Source of the DNA: Clostridiales bacterium
GTDB lineage: Bacteria > Bacillota > Clostridia > Lachnospirales > Lachnospiraceae
Reading direction: 5' to 3'
NCBI GenBank assembly: GCA_021204045.1
Contig: JAJQAA010000054.1
Span: 1-39,688 of the forward strand
DNA: 39,688 nucleotides
The notes below the pieces were generated by a model. The model was not told where the DNA came from. It made no database searches and was given only the letters and a program-made list of their open reading frames with translations. Position 1 is the first letter of the stretch. The number at the start of each line of letters is the position of its first letter. Shown here in pieces: positions 31,857-39,688 of the stretch. The translations under genes were made by a program, and so were the position numbers.

Positions 31857-31948
31857 CGTTCCAATGATTTCAATGATATGACGACATCGCCATCGATCCA
31901 TGATCGGCGCCATCGATGCCATCATTCAGCGCCATCATGAGAAAAAAC

Positions 31949-31977
31949 TTTACATTCGACCATTCCTGTGTTAAGAT
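31949..31977 (+). promoter_or_regulatory. Sigma-A promoter for the AGCS symporter
   Basis: TTTACA (31949-31954), a 17-base spacer and TAAGAT (31972-31977), giving a leader of about 145 bases that contains a terminator-like hairpin. Confidence 0.65.
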
Positions 31978-32024
31978 GATCAGGTATGTAACTTCGAGAG
32001 AACGAAATCGAAAGCCGGAAAACT

Positions 32025-32066
32025 TCGCAGGTGAGGGAAACGCTCATGCTGCGATTTTTTATTTTT
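32025..32066 (+). terminator. Leader terminator hairpin upstream of the symporter
   Basis: TCGCAG (32025-32030) pairs with CTGCGA (32049-32054), extended inside by GTGAG/CTCAT, and is followed by six T residues and then another T5. It lies between the promoter and the symporter start, so full expression needs readthrough. The upstream leader (31984-32024) has a repeated ACTTCG and a TTCG/CGAA hairpin that could form an alternative fold. I do not recognise a known riboswitch class. Confidence 0.6.
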
Positions 32067-32130
32067 ACGCAAATGAAAGGCGCTCGATATTTTTTCTTTC
32101 GGGAATGGCACGGTGTAAGGAGGAAATGCT

Positions 32131-33615
32131 ATGTTGGAACTGATTACAAAAGGAAATGACCTGGTAAACGGAATCGTCTGGGGCTGGCCGGCGCTGATTT
32201 TGCTGGCTTTCGTGGGCGTGCTGATGACCTGCCTGACGAAGGTTTTTCAGCTGACCCATCTGGGACACTGGGTGAAGATGACCATCGGCGCCATTTTCAG
32301 CGACAGGGATGTGCTCAGCCATACGTCGGACAAATCCATTTCCCAGTTCCAGTCTTTGTGTACGGCACTGGCCGCAACTGTGGGAACCGGTAATATTGTC
32401 GGCGTGGCCGGCGCGATCATGGTCGGCGGACCGGGCGCAGTATTCTGGATGTGGCTGATCGCGTTTTTCGGCATGATGACCAACTATTCTGAAAATGTGC
32501 TTGGTATCTATTACCGCAGAAAAAATCATGCGGGTGAATGGTCAGGCGGAGCCATGTATTATCTGCGGGATGGCCTGGGCGCGATACAGGGCTGCAAGGG
32601 GATCGGAGCCGTGCTGGCGGTGCTGTTTTCCATCTTTTGTTTCCTGGCGTCCTTTGGTATTGGCAATATGACCCAGGTCAATTCGATTTCCGGAAATATG
32701 GATTCGGTGTTCGGCGTGCCGACCTGGATCACCGGCATTGTGGTTATGGTGATCGCGGGGTTGGTGATCGTCGGCGGATTGAAGCGGATCGCGTCGGTCA
32801 CGGAGAAGATTGTTCCCTTCATGGTGGTGCTGTACATAGTCGGGAGCATTGTGATTCTGATTACCAATCTGTCGCATGTCGGCGCGGTGTTCGGCGCGAT
32901 TTTCCGCGGCGCTTTTGCGCTCCAGGCGGCTGGCGGCGCGGTAGTCGGATATGGAATCAAGCTTGCGATCGAGCAGGGCATGAAGCGCGGTGTGTTTTCC
33001 AATGAAGCCGGTCTCGGTTCTTCCGTTATGGTTCACTCCAATTCCAACGTCAGTGAGCCGGTCCGTCAGGGCATGTGGGGGATTTTTGAGGTATTCGCGG
33101 ACACGATCATTGTATGTACGCTGACCGCGTTTTCCGTGCTTTCTTCTGGGCTGGTGGATCTGGAGACCGGGGAGACCGCGGCGGAATACGCGGGGGTTGC
33201 CCTGACCAAGGCCAATATCGTGGCGACTGTGTTCTCGATGCATTTCGGACAGGTCGGCGCGGCTTTTGTGGCGATCGCCATTATGCTGTTCGCGTTCTCC
33301 ACGACGCTGGGCTGGAGCCATTACGGGACGAAAGCTTGTGAATTTCTGTTTGGTGAGAAATATACGATTATCTATCGTGTGATCTTTGTGGCAGCGATTT
33401 TCGGTGGCGCGGTGATGAGCGACAATCTGGCCTGGGATCTGGCGGATACCTTTAATGGTATGATGATGATTCCCAACCTGATTGGCGTCCTGGTCCTTTC
33501 TCCCAAGGTTTACGCGATCACGGTAAATTATGTGGACCGCATACTGAGAGGAAAGGATATCCGGCCGATGCTGTCCGCGTTCCCGGATGTGCAGGCAGAG
33601 CAGGAAACGAGATAA
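32131..33615 (+). CDS. Alanine/glycine:cation symporter (AGCS family)
   Basis: Inner-membrane sodium-coupled carrier for alanine, glycine or similar amino acids, 494 residues with about 11 hydrophobic segments. Family signatures include FQSLCTALAATVGTGNIVGV and GPGAVFWMW near residues 70-110, the GAMYYLRDGLG loop and SNEAGLGSS near the middle. AAGGAGG at 32117-32123 fixes the ATG at 32131. It sits behind a leader with an intrinsic terminator, so conditional readthrough is likely. Its stop is only 40 bases before the TerB-domain gene on the same strand with no terminator between, so the downstream module may share its transcript. Confidence 0.94.
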   Translation: MLELITKGNDLVNGIVWGWPALILLAFVGVLMTCLTKVFQLTHLGHWVKMTIGAIFSDRDVLSHTSDKSISQFQSLCTALAATVGTGNIVGVAGAIMVGGPGAVFWMWLIAFFGMMTNYSENVLGIYYRRKNHAGEWSGGAMYYLRDGLGAIQGCKGIGAVLAVLFSIFCFLASFGIGNMTQVNSISGNMDSVFGVPTWITGIVVMVIAGLVIVGGLKRIASVTEKIVPFMVVLYIVGSIVILITNLSHVGAVFGAIFRGAFALQAAGGAVVGYGIKLAIEQGMKRGVFSNEAGLGSSVMVHSNSNVSEPVRQGMWGIFEVFADTIIVCTLTAFSVLSSGLVDLETGETAAEYAGVALTKANIVATVFSMHFGQVGAAFVAIAIMLFAFSTTLGWSHYGTKACEFLFGEKYTIIYRVIFVAAIFGGAVMSDNLAWDLADTFNGMMMIPNLIGVLVLSPKVYAITVNYVDRILRGKDIRPMLSAFPDVQAEQETR

Positions 33616-33655
33616 TTTTCCCGCATTTTAAGATTGTTAAATGAGGCTTTTTGGC

Positions 33656-35161
33656 ATGGAATGGATGGAAGAACAGGAATATTATTATGAGGACGAGCCC
33701 ATCCGGCTTTCGCCGGAACGGGCCAGGAACCTCCCACCGAAGGAGTACCGGAAAATGCGGGATCTTGCCTTTGGTTCTCCTTTCTCCCGAAATAATGACG
33801 CCCAAATTTTCTACCTTCAGGCCAAATACATGGAACAGTTTGAGGACGATTGCCCCTATGACCGGGAGGTGCGGTGCTATTATCCTACCTACCAGAGTTT
33901 GTCCATGCCGGAGCTGCGGGGATATTTTACCTGGAGGACTCGGTTGCGCCATGGGAAGCTGGAACGGACGTCGCTCTCCTACGCATTTCTCTATATCTAT
34001 GAACTTCTGCATCAGATCGGCTCGGAGACGAAGGAAGACGGGCTGGATGCGCTGATATGGTTTTACAAACAGTACGGCAGTTTTGAGTACCAGATCCAGC
34101 GCTATATGAAGCGCTGGATTGTGGACTATGCGATGTATTATAATGTGCCTGTGGAACTGATCCGGGATTACGTGAATGCCGAATTTGATGAGGCGCTGGC
34201 GGCTCTGGCCAGCTGCGATACGGAGAGTGATGAGCAGCTGTTTGCCGCCATTTTGCGGCTCTCTTCCTATCATCTGGAAAAATCCAGGGCTTACAGGGAG
34301 TATCCGGAAGTGCTTGTGCGGGTAATCTGCGAGGCGTACCGCAGGATCAACGCCCGCTATGAAAAACGTTATGAACGGCCGTATTCGCGCAAGCTTTACG
34401 GCAATCCGGTAAACGCGTGGTATTACCCGTTCCGATCGGCGATATTCTACTGGCGAAAACAAAATCGATTCCAAAATTACGAATACCGCGTCAGCCCGTT
34501 GCAATGCTATTATTGCGAGGGAAACCAGTGGAGAATGGAACGGGATTATTTCGTTGCGCGGCGCAGCGGGGATCTGAATATTTTTTTGCGGACAGCCGAC
34601 CGTCTTGTGCGGGAAGCGTACGGCGTGAAGCCCGCCCTGAAAGCGAAAGAGGAACCCAGGACCATGGTGCGTTTCCTTTCCGAGGCCATCGCGGAGCAGA
34701 AAAAAACAGTCGCGGTCAAAGTGGTGTTTGATTTAAGCAAGCTGTCCGGTATTCGCAAAAGCTCGGACACGGTAGGGCAAAAGCTGATGACGGAGGAAGA
34801 ACGATATGTAGAGGCGGAATCATTTGCGACCGGGGAAGAACGCTGCAAAGAGACGGAACAGTCGGAGATGAGAGGGGAGTGTTATCCGCAGGATAAGCAG
34901 ACTGGGATGTCTGAGGAAACCTCGGCTGAGACGGACTGCGTCCTTTCCGGAAACGAGCTGCGTTTTCTGCAGCTTCTGCTGTACGGCGGGGATTTGCAGG
35001 GCTTTTTGCAGGAGAAGCATCTGATGGTTTCCGTCCTGGCGGAAGCCGTCAACGAGCGGCTCTACGACGAATTTGCCGATACGGTGATTGAATTCGACGG
35101 CAACACTCCCGTGCTTGTGGAGGATTATCTGGACGACCTGAAAGGAATGATACCAAGTTGA
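33656..35161 (+). CDS. TerB-N / TerB-C domain protein
   Basis: A soluble protein of about 501 residues. The N-terminal half has the TerB_N signature YYPTYQSLSMPELRGYF followed by TWRTRLRHG (about 75-100), then helical Tyr-rich sequence (EYQIQRYMKRWIVDYAMYYN). A variable Glu-rich segment (about 385-425) separates this from a C-terminal TerB_C-like end (VNERLYDEFADTVIEFDGN...LVEDYLDDLK). The central metal-binding TerB domain itself is not evident. TerB-family domains are linked to tellurite-resistance-type stress systems, but biochemical roles of TerB-N/C are unknown. ATG 33656 has GAGG 9 bases upstream; ATG 33641 is directly preceded by a stop and lacks such a site. Its stop overlaps the start of the ATPase gene (TTGA), so the two are co-translated. 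Confidence 0.85.
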   Translation: MEWMEEQEYYYEDEPIRLSPERARNLPPKEYRKMRDLAFGSPFSRNNDAQIFYLQAKYMEQFEDDCPYDREVRCYYPTYQSLSMPELRGYFTWRTRLRHGKLERTSLSYAFLYIYELLHQIGSETKEDGLDALIWFYKQYGSFEYQIQRYMKRWIVDYAMYYNVPVELIRDYVNAEFDEALAALASCDTESDEQLFAAILRLSSYHLEKSRAYREYPEVLVRVICEAYRRINARYEKRYERPYSRKLYGNPVNAWYYPFRSAIFYWRKQNRFQNYEYRVSPLQCYYCEGNQWRMERDYFVARRSGDLNIFLRTADRLVREAYGVKPALKAKEEPRTMVRFLSEAIAEQKKTVAVKVVFDLSKLSGIRKSSDTVGQKLMTEEERYVEAESFATGEERCKETEQSEMRGECYPQDKQTGMSEETSAETDCVLSGNELRFLQLLLYGGDLQGFLQEKHLMVSVLAEAVNERLYDEFADTVIEFDGNTPVLVEDYLDDLKGMIPS

Positions 35162-36480
35162 AGATACCAAAGCGGATTGCGAACACCCTGATGAACGCCT
35201 TAAAGGGCGGCGTTGTGCCGCGCATCGGACTGCCCTATATCACCGTCGGGCGTGAGCCGGAGATCAACGCGCTGCTCCGCGATGTGGAGATCATCGCCGA
35301 GGGCGGAGCGTCGTTCCGATTCATTTCCGGCAAATACGGAAGCGGAAAAAGTTTTCTGCTGCAGACGATCCGGAACTATGTGATGGATAAAAATTTTGTG
35401 GTGGTGGACGCCGATCTCTCGCCGGAGCGCCATTTGCAGGGGACAAAGGGACAGGGGCTTGCCACCTACAAGGAACTGATTCAGAATATGTCCACGAAGA
35501 CGCGGCCGGAGGGCGGCGCGCTGCCGTTGGTACTGGATAAATGGATCAGCGGCGTGCAGAGCAGCGTGGCGGCGGAGAGCGGGCTGGATGTTGACACAGA
35601 GGAATTTATAAAGCAGGTTCAGCAGAGAATTTTCACCGTGATCAACGAGCTGAACGGTCTGGTACACGGTTTTGATTTCGCGCGACTGCTGATCGTTTAT
35701 TATCAGGCGTATTTGGACGGGGATGAGGAGGCCAAGGCCAGAGTCGTCCGCTGGTTCCGGGGCGAATATGTGACCAAAACCGAGGCAAAGAAGGAACTGG
35801 GCGTCAATGTGATCATCACGGACGACGACTGGTATGAGTATATCAAAATTTTCGCCACATTTCTGAAAAACGCGGGCTATGCCGGGATGCTCGTGCTGAT
35901 CGATGAGCTGGTCAACATTTATAAGATCCCCAATGCCATCACCCGGCAGTATAATTACGAAAAGATTCTGACGATGTACAACGATACGCTGCAGGGCAGG
36001 GCAAAGCATCTTGGGATCATTCTCTGCGGCACGCCTCAGTGCATCGAGGACACCCGCAGGGGGATCTACAGCTACGAAGCATTGCGGTCTCGTCTGGCGG
36101 AGGGGCGGTTTTCCAAAGGAGATACGCGCGATATGCTGGCTCCCATCATCCGGCTTACGCCGCTGACCAATGAAGAAATGCTGATTCTGGTGGAAAAGCT
36201 GGCGGACATTCATGCCCAGCTCTTTGGCTATGAGCAGCGCCTGACCCAGGAGGATCTCATTACTTTTATCCAGATTGAGTACGGCCGTGTGGGTGCCGAT
36301 TCCCACATCACGCCGCGGGAGATCATACGGGATTTCATTGAACTGCTGGACATTCTGTTTCAGAATCCAAAGCGCAACGTGGCGGAGCTTATGGGTTCGG
36401 CGGATTTTTCCTACGCGAAGACGCCGCTGGAGGAGCAGGCCGCGGATCGGCTGGGAGAGTACGCGGAGTTTGAATTATAG
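35158..36480 (+). CDS. P-loop ATPase, DUF2791 (BrxD-like)
   Basis: Predicted ATP-binding protein of 440 residues. The opening PRIGLPYITVGREPEINAL is characteristic of DUF2791 proteins, the family that includes BrxD of BREX systems. Walker A is GKYGSGKS (58-65), Walker B MLVLIDE (244-250) and a sensor-like strand LGIILCGTPQ follows. A long helical segment separates the two Walker motifs, as in other members. Start is TTG 35158, with AAAGGAA at 35141-35147 and a 4-base overlap with the TerB-N/C gene; the next ATG (35191) would cut the conserved N-terminus. It sits between the TerB-N/C protein and an Lhr-like helicase, the same pairing seen for brxD-brxHI. DNA-linked function is inferred from context. 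Confidence 0.88.
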   Translation: MKIPKRIANTLMNALKGGVVPRIGLPYITVGREPEINALLRDVEIIAEGGASFRFISGKYGSGKSFLLQTIRNYVMDKNFVVVDADLSPERHLQGTKGQGLATYKELIQNMSTKTRPEGGALPLVLDKWISGVQSSVAAESGLDVDTEEFIKQVQQRIFTVINELNGLVHGFDFARLLIVYYQAYLDGDEEAKARVVRWFRGEYVTKTEAKKELGVNVIITDDDWYEYIKIFATFLKNAGYAGMLVLIDELVNIYKIPNAITRQYNYEKILTMYNDTLQGRAKHLGIILCGTPQCIEDTRRGIYSYEALRSRLAEGRFSKGDTRDMLAPIIRLTPLTNEEMLILVEKLADIHAQLFGYEQRLTQEDLITFIQIEYGRVGADSHITPREIIRDFIELLDILFQNPKRNVAELMGSADFSYAKTPLEEQAADRLGEYAEFEL

Positions 36481-36493
36481 GGAGGCGGTGCGC

Positions 36494-38809
36494 GTGAATA
36501 CTTTTGACCGTTATGCCCCGTTTATTCAGGATTATATTTATCAGAACGGCTGGGAAAACCTGCGCGCTGTGCAGGCTGCGGCGGCGGACGTGATTTTCAA
36601 CACCGACGCGAACCTGCTGCTGACGGCCTCCACTGCTTCAGGCAAGACGGAGGCCGCTTTTTTCCCTATTCTGACCCTTTTTACGGAGGATATGCCGACC
36701 TCGGTAGGAGCGATTTATATCGGTCCGCTGAAAGCATTGATTAACGACCAGTTTTTGCGGCTGAACGACCTCTGCAAGGAGGCCGGGATCCCGGTGTGGC
36801 ACTGGCACGGGGATGTGTCGGCATCCCATAAAAATAAAATGATGAAGCATCCTTCCGGGATCCTGCAGATCACGCCGGAAAGCCTGGAGGCGATGCTGCT
36901 GCGCAAACATTCCGCGATTGGCAGGCTTTTTGGCGATCTGCGATTTATTGTGATTGATGAACTCCATTCCCTGATGCGCGGTGATCGGGGCGGCCAGACC
37001 CTGTGCCTGATCGAGCGGCTTTGCCGTCTGGCGGATGTCAATCCGAGGCGCATCGGCCTATCGGCGACCATTGGCGACCCAAAAGATGCCGGGGAATTCC
37101 TCTCCGCGGGAACGGGGCGCACGACGATCGTGCCGAAGCTGCCGGCCGGCGGCGTCAAATGGCGGCTTTCGATGGAGCATTTCTATACGTTTCCGCCGAC
37201 CAATCCCGGCGCGCCGACAAAAATCCACAACCAGCCGCCGGAGGGAGTCATGCAGGTGGAAGGGGTTACGCCGGTGGATGACGCGCTCGCGCCGAAAACG
37301 GACACCGCTCCGAAGGAGGCGGATCCCGGCATCGGCTATATTTTTGAGCACACACGGGGCAAAAAGTGTCTGGTGTTTGTCAATTCCCGGGAGGAATGCG
37401 AGGCAGTCACGACGACGCTGCGGCAATATTGCGAGGCAAAGAATGAGCCGGATCGCTTTCTGATTCACCACGGCAATCTCTCGGAATCCTACCGGGAGAC
37501 GGCGGAAGCGGTGATGAAGGATGAGGAGCAATTTCAGACCACCGTGACCACGGCCACGCTGGAGCTGGGGATTGACATTGGCAGGCTGGAGCGCGCGTTC
37601 CAGATCGACGCGCCGTTTACGGTTTCCTCGTTTCTCCAGCGCATGGGACGCACGGGCCGGCGGGAGCTTCCGCCGGAGATGTGGTTTGTGATGCGGGAAG
37701 AACCGCCAGAGGCGCGGGCACTGCTGCCCGTTACCATTCCCTGGAAGCTGATCCAGGGCATTGCTCTGGTACAGCTCTACATCGAGGAACGCTGGGTGGA
37801 GCCGCCGAAGCTGGACGCGCTGCCGTACAGCCTGCTGTACCATCAGACCATGAGCACCCTGGCTTCCTGCGGGGAGATGACCCCGGCGGAGCTTGCGTCC
37901 CGCATCCTGACGCTGCGTTATTTTCAACGGGTATCCCAGGAGGATTTCCGTATACTTCTGCGCCACCTGCTGGAAACCGGGCATATTCAGCGGACGGAGG
38001 CCGGAGGACTCATCGTCGGCCTGGCCGGAGAGCGCGTGATCAACAATTTTAAGTTTTACGCGGTATTCCAGGAAAATGAAGAATACACGGTCCGCGCCGG
38101 TTCTGAGGAGCTGGGCACGATCGTGAAACCGCCGCCCGCAGGCGAGAAAATTGCTATTGCGGGTCATGTCTGGCTGGTGGATGAGGTTGATCATAAGCGG
38201 CATATGGTTTACTGCGAGATGATACGGGGAAAGGTGCCCGCCTATTTCGGCGAGGTGGCCGGTGACATTCATACGCGGATTCTCGAGCGGATGCTTGGGG
38301 TGCTTTGCGAGGAAAAATCTTATTCCTACCTCATGAAAAACGCTGTGGCGAGGCTGGAGACAGCCCGCGTTTCCGCGCGGAATTCCGGTCTGATTCATAA
38401 AAATCTGATCTGTCTGGGCGGGAACATGTATTGTCTGCTGCCTTGGCTTGGCACTTATGCGTTTCTCGCGCTGGAACGTTTCCTGAAAATCCGCTGCGGG
38501 AAGCGGCTGGGCATCCGGGGACTGGACTCTTCCCGGCCATACTTTATGCAGTTTGTCATGAATGTTTCCGAGCGAGAATTCTGGGAGATCCTTAAAGAAG
38601 AGCTGCAGCAGCCCATCGATCCGATGAGCCTGGTCTATCCCCGCGAGGTGCCGATCTTTGACAAGTACGATGAGTATCTGCCGGAGGTGCTGGTGAAAAA
38701 AGGCTTTGCCTACGGCGTGCTGGGCATCGATGAGATGAAAGAGAAGATGCTGCGGCTGTGCGGTGAGTATCTTTCCGGAGCTGTATCCCGAAAAGTATCA
38801 TGTATATAA
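36494..38809 (+). CDS. Lhr-like DEAD/DEAH superfamily 2 helicase (BrxHI-like)
   Basis: ATP-dependent helicase of 771 residues. Motif I TASTASGKT (44-52), motif II DELH (155-158), motif III SAT (190-192), a helicase C domain with CLVFVNSREE, motif V TTATLELGIDIG and motif VI QRMGRTGR (382-389) are all intact. A Pro-rich loop (about 234-279) lies between the two RecA lobes. The C-terminal 350 residues resemble the winged-helix/Lhr core extension. GTG 36494 is chosen because GGGAGG (36480-36485) lies 8 bases upstream; the frame is open further back inside the ATPase gene but is not plausible there. It is the last gene of the three-gene module and ends before a strong terminator. Confidence 0.92.
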   Translation: MNTFDRYAPFIQDYIYQNGWENLRAVQAAAADVIFNTDANLLLTASTASGKTEAAFFPILTLFTEDMPTSVGAIYIGPLKALINDQFLRLNDLCKEAGIPVWHWHGDVSASHKNKMMKHPSGILQITPESLEAMLLRKHSAIGRLFGDLRFIVIDELHSLMRGDRGGQTLCLIERLCRLADVNPRRIGLSATIGDPKDAGEFLSAGTGRTTIVPKLPAGGVKWRLSMEHFYTFPPTNPGAPTKIHNQPPEGVMQVEGVTPVDDALAPKTDTAPKEADPGIGYIFEHTRGKKCLVFVNSREECEAVTTTLRQYCEAKNEPDRFLIHHGNLSESYRETAEAVMKDEEQFQTTVTTATLELGIDIGRLERAFQIDAPFTVSSFLQRMGRTGRRELPPEMWFVMREEPPEARALLPVTIPWKLIQGIALVQLYIEERWVEPPKLDALPYSLLYHQTMSTLASCGEMTPAELASRILTLRYFQRVSQEDFRILLRHLLETGHIQRTEAGGLIVGLAGERVINNFKFYAVFQENEEYTVRAGSEELGTIVKPPPAGEKIAIAGHVWLVDEVDHKRHMVYCEMIRGKVPAYFGEVAGDIHTRILERMLGVLCEEKSYSYLMKNAVARLETARVSARNSGLIHKNLICLGGNMYCLLPWLGTYAFLALERFLKIRCGKRLGIRGLDSSRPYFMQFVMNVSEREFWEILKEELQQPIDPMSLVYPREVPIFDKYDEYLPEVLVKKGFAYGVLGIDEMKEKMLRLCGEYLSGAVSRKVSCI

Positions 38810-38813
38810 CAAA

Positions 38814-38862
38814 AAAATACGAAGCGCCGCCAGACTATAGCTGGCTGTGTGCTTCGTATTTT
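38814..38862. terminator. Bidirectional intrinsic terminator after the helicase
   Basis: AAAATACGAAGC (38814-38825) and GCTTCGTATTTT (38851-38862) form a perfect 12-bp stem, with an inner GCCAG/CTGGC hairpin as the loop. A-runs and T-runs at both ends make it work in either direction, closing the helicase operon and the nitroreductase gene. Confidence 0.85.
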
Positions 38863-38922
38863 AAAATTGTTTGCTAAATAAGATTGCTTTGTTGAGACAG
38901 CTCCCTTTGGATTGTCGTATCG

Positions 38923-39450
38923 TTACGCTCTGCGGATATAATCCTCTTTGCGCGGCTTCGCAGCCGGCGCTTCTCCCGCACCGTATCCGAGGATGCAGTT
39001 GGCTACTCCGACATAATTTTCGTCAAGTCCCCAGCTCTTCTGGAGCGTAAGTCCCTCTTCTGAGGAAAATACTTCCTTTGCGCGATAAATATAGCAGGAA
39101 TCGACGCCGACCGCGTGGGCGGCGTTTAACAGATTTCCGGCGACGAGGCAGGCATCCTCAAACCAGGTTGGAGAGGCGTTTTGGTTGCCGAAGACGATCG
39201 CGACGACCGGTGCGCCGTAGAACGGGTCAATATTGTCTCTTCCGAGTACGGCGGCGTTCATGCGGCTGATTTTTTGCACGAGCTCCGGCGTCTGCACCAG
39301 TACGATGACCGGCGATTGAGAACCCATGCCGGTAGGCGCGTAGGTCGCGGCCTCGAGGATCGCGTCAAGCTTTTCCTGCTCGACGGGTTTGTCCGTATAG
39401 CTGCGGACGCTGCGGCGGGTTTTCAGGCTGTCCAGAATTAAATTTTCCAT
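38923..39450 (-). CDS. Nitroreductase family protein
   Basis: Small FMN-dependent oxidoreductase, 175 residues, within the family range. The N-terminal FMN-binding pattern is TRRSVRSYTDKPVEQEKLDAIL followed in helix by APTGMGSQSPVIVLV, and a late GVANCILGYGAGEAPAAKPRK closes the fold. Physiological substrates of such proteins are seldom known; quinones, nitroaromatics or flavins are options. ATG 39450 is preferred because GGAGG lies about 10 bases upstream; the frame continues to 39534 but that would include the promoter. Likely a single-gene unit with promoter at 39506-39534. Confidence 0.9.
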   Translation of the reverse strand: MENLILDSLKTRRSVRSYTDKPVEQEKLDAILEAATYAPTGMGSQSPVIVLVQTPELVQKISRMNAAVLGRDNIDPFYGAPVVAIVFGNQNASPTWFEDACLVAGNLLNAAHAVGVDSCYIYRAKEVFSSEEGLTLQKSWGLDENYVGVANCILGYGAGEAPAAKPRKEDYIRRA

Positions 39451-39505
39451 CTTGAAATGTCCTCCATATTTTCTGAAAACAAAACGATTGCGTCTAAGTG
39501 ATTCC

Positions 39506-39534
39506 ATGGTAGCATGGGAAAAATGGAAAGTCAA
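39506..39534 (-). promoter_or_regulatory. Sigma-A promoter for the nitroreductase
   Basis: On the minus strand TTGACT (39534-39529), a 17-base spacer and TACCAT (39511-39506), 56 bases before the ATG at 39450. Confidence 0.6.
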
Positions 39535-39574
39535 TGGTTTGAGACAGGCATAGTGGACTCAAAACCATGGACTT
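39528..39574. repeat. Interrupted inverted repeat over the nitroreductase -35 region
   Basis: AAGTCAATGGTTTGAG (39528-39543) pairs with CTCAAAACCATGGACTT (39558-39574), with two small irregularities and a 14-base centre. Its overlap with the -35 box suggests an operator. Confidence 0.5.
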
Positions 39575-39610
39575 AAAATTTATTGACGCAGTCAACCGAA
39601 AATAAAAGAG

Positions 39611-39639
39611 TTTACTTTTTAAATGTTTTCGTGTATAAT
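39611..39639 (+). promoter_or_regulatory. Sigma-A promoter facing out of the window
   Basis: TTTACT (39611-39616), a 17-base spacer and TATAAT (39634-39639). A GAGGTGG-like ribosome binding site follows at about 39669-39675, so a plus-strand gene probably starts at or just beyond the window end. Too little is present to identify it. Confidence 0.6.
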
Positions 39640-39688
39640 CCCGTTTTCGACACTTTGAGATTGGAAAAGAGGTGGAGCCCTTTGTAAA

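Noticed and set aside
37058-38398. Minus-strand frame of 446 codons opposite the helicase
   Set aside because: Antisense shadow; helicase motifs on the plus strand explain the region.
33656-38809. Full BREX locus
   Set aside because: Only the BrxD-like and BrxHI-like genes are present; no PglZ, methyltransferase, BrxC/PglY or BrxA/B is seen in the window.
1-39688. CRISPR arrays, rRNA and tRNA genes
   Set aside because: No regularly spaced identical repeats and no tRNA cloverleaf or rRNA-like sequence were noticed by eye; a tRNAscan or CRISPR finder run was not possible.

Overview
The window (39,688 bp, high-40s to mid-50s % GC by eye) reads as chromosomal DNA of an anaerobic, probably spore-forming Bacillota of class Clostridia, with a Lachnospiraceae-like flavour. 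The reasons are strong AGGAGG-type ribosome binding sites, many lipoprotein solute-binding proteins with Ser/Thr/Ala linkers, a T-box leader, a SpoVB-type flippase, an IscS-IscU-MnmA cluster and a cytosolic gamma-glutamyltransferase. This placement is inference; there is no rRNA or other phylogenetic marker here.

Layout. (1) 93-7991: peptide-type ABC importer operon (permease, permease, binding protein, ATPase, ATPase) followed by a gamma-glutamyltransferase, with a sigma-A promoter and a possible leader attenuator. (2) 8087-11395: sigma-A promoter, T-box riboswitch, then a family-1 solute-binding lipoprotein and a fused double permease without an ATPase. (3) 11499-17331, all minus strand: acyl-CoA dehydrogenase, AAA_14/DUF4143 ATPase, a PatB/MalY aminotransferase broken by one in-frame TGA, repeat-rich spacers and a SpoVB-like flippase. 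(4) 17428-21516: cysteine desulfurase, IscU/NifU scaffold, MnmA tRNA thiolase and a lipoprotein-like cell-wall amidase. (5) 21607-22753: Fic protein behind a four-half-site operator. (6) 22758-29918, minus strand: binding protein, AfuC-like ATPase, fused permease and a 918-residue protein whose C-terminus is a phosphodiester glycosidase (NAGPA) domain; divergent GH13 alpha-glucosidase at 30186-31856. (7) 31949-33615: AGCS sodium:amino-acid symporter behind a leader terminator. (8) 33656-38809: three tightly packed genes, TerB-N/TerB-C protein, DUF2791 (BrxD-like) P-loop ATPase and Lhr-like (BrxHI-like) helicase. (9) 38923-39450: nitroreductase, minus strand.

How the parts work together. Region 1 looks like uptake and cleavage of gamma-glutamyl peptides. 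Region 2 is an importer whose expression appears to be set by tRNA charging, which points to an amino acid or related solute. Region 4 links sulfur mobilisation to FeS assembly and tRNA 2-thiouridine. Region 6 looks like import and processing of a sugar or sugar-phosphodiester compound.

The best candidate for a poorly described system is region 8. It resembles the BrxD-BrxHI pair of BREX defence but has no PglZ, methylase or BrxC-type neighbours, and carries a tellurite-domain (TerB-N/C) protein instead. The T-box-controlled importer and the 918-residue NAGPA fusion are next in interest.
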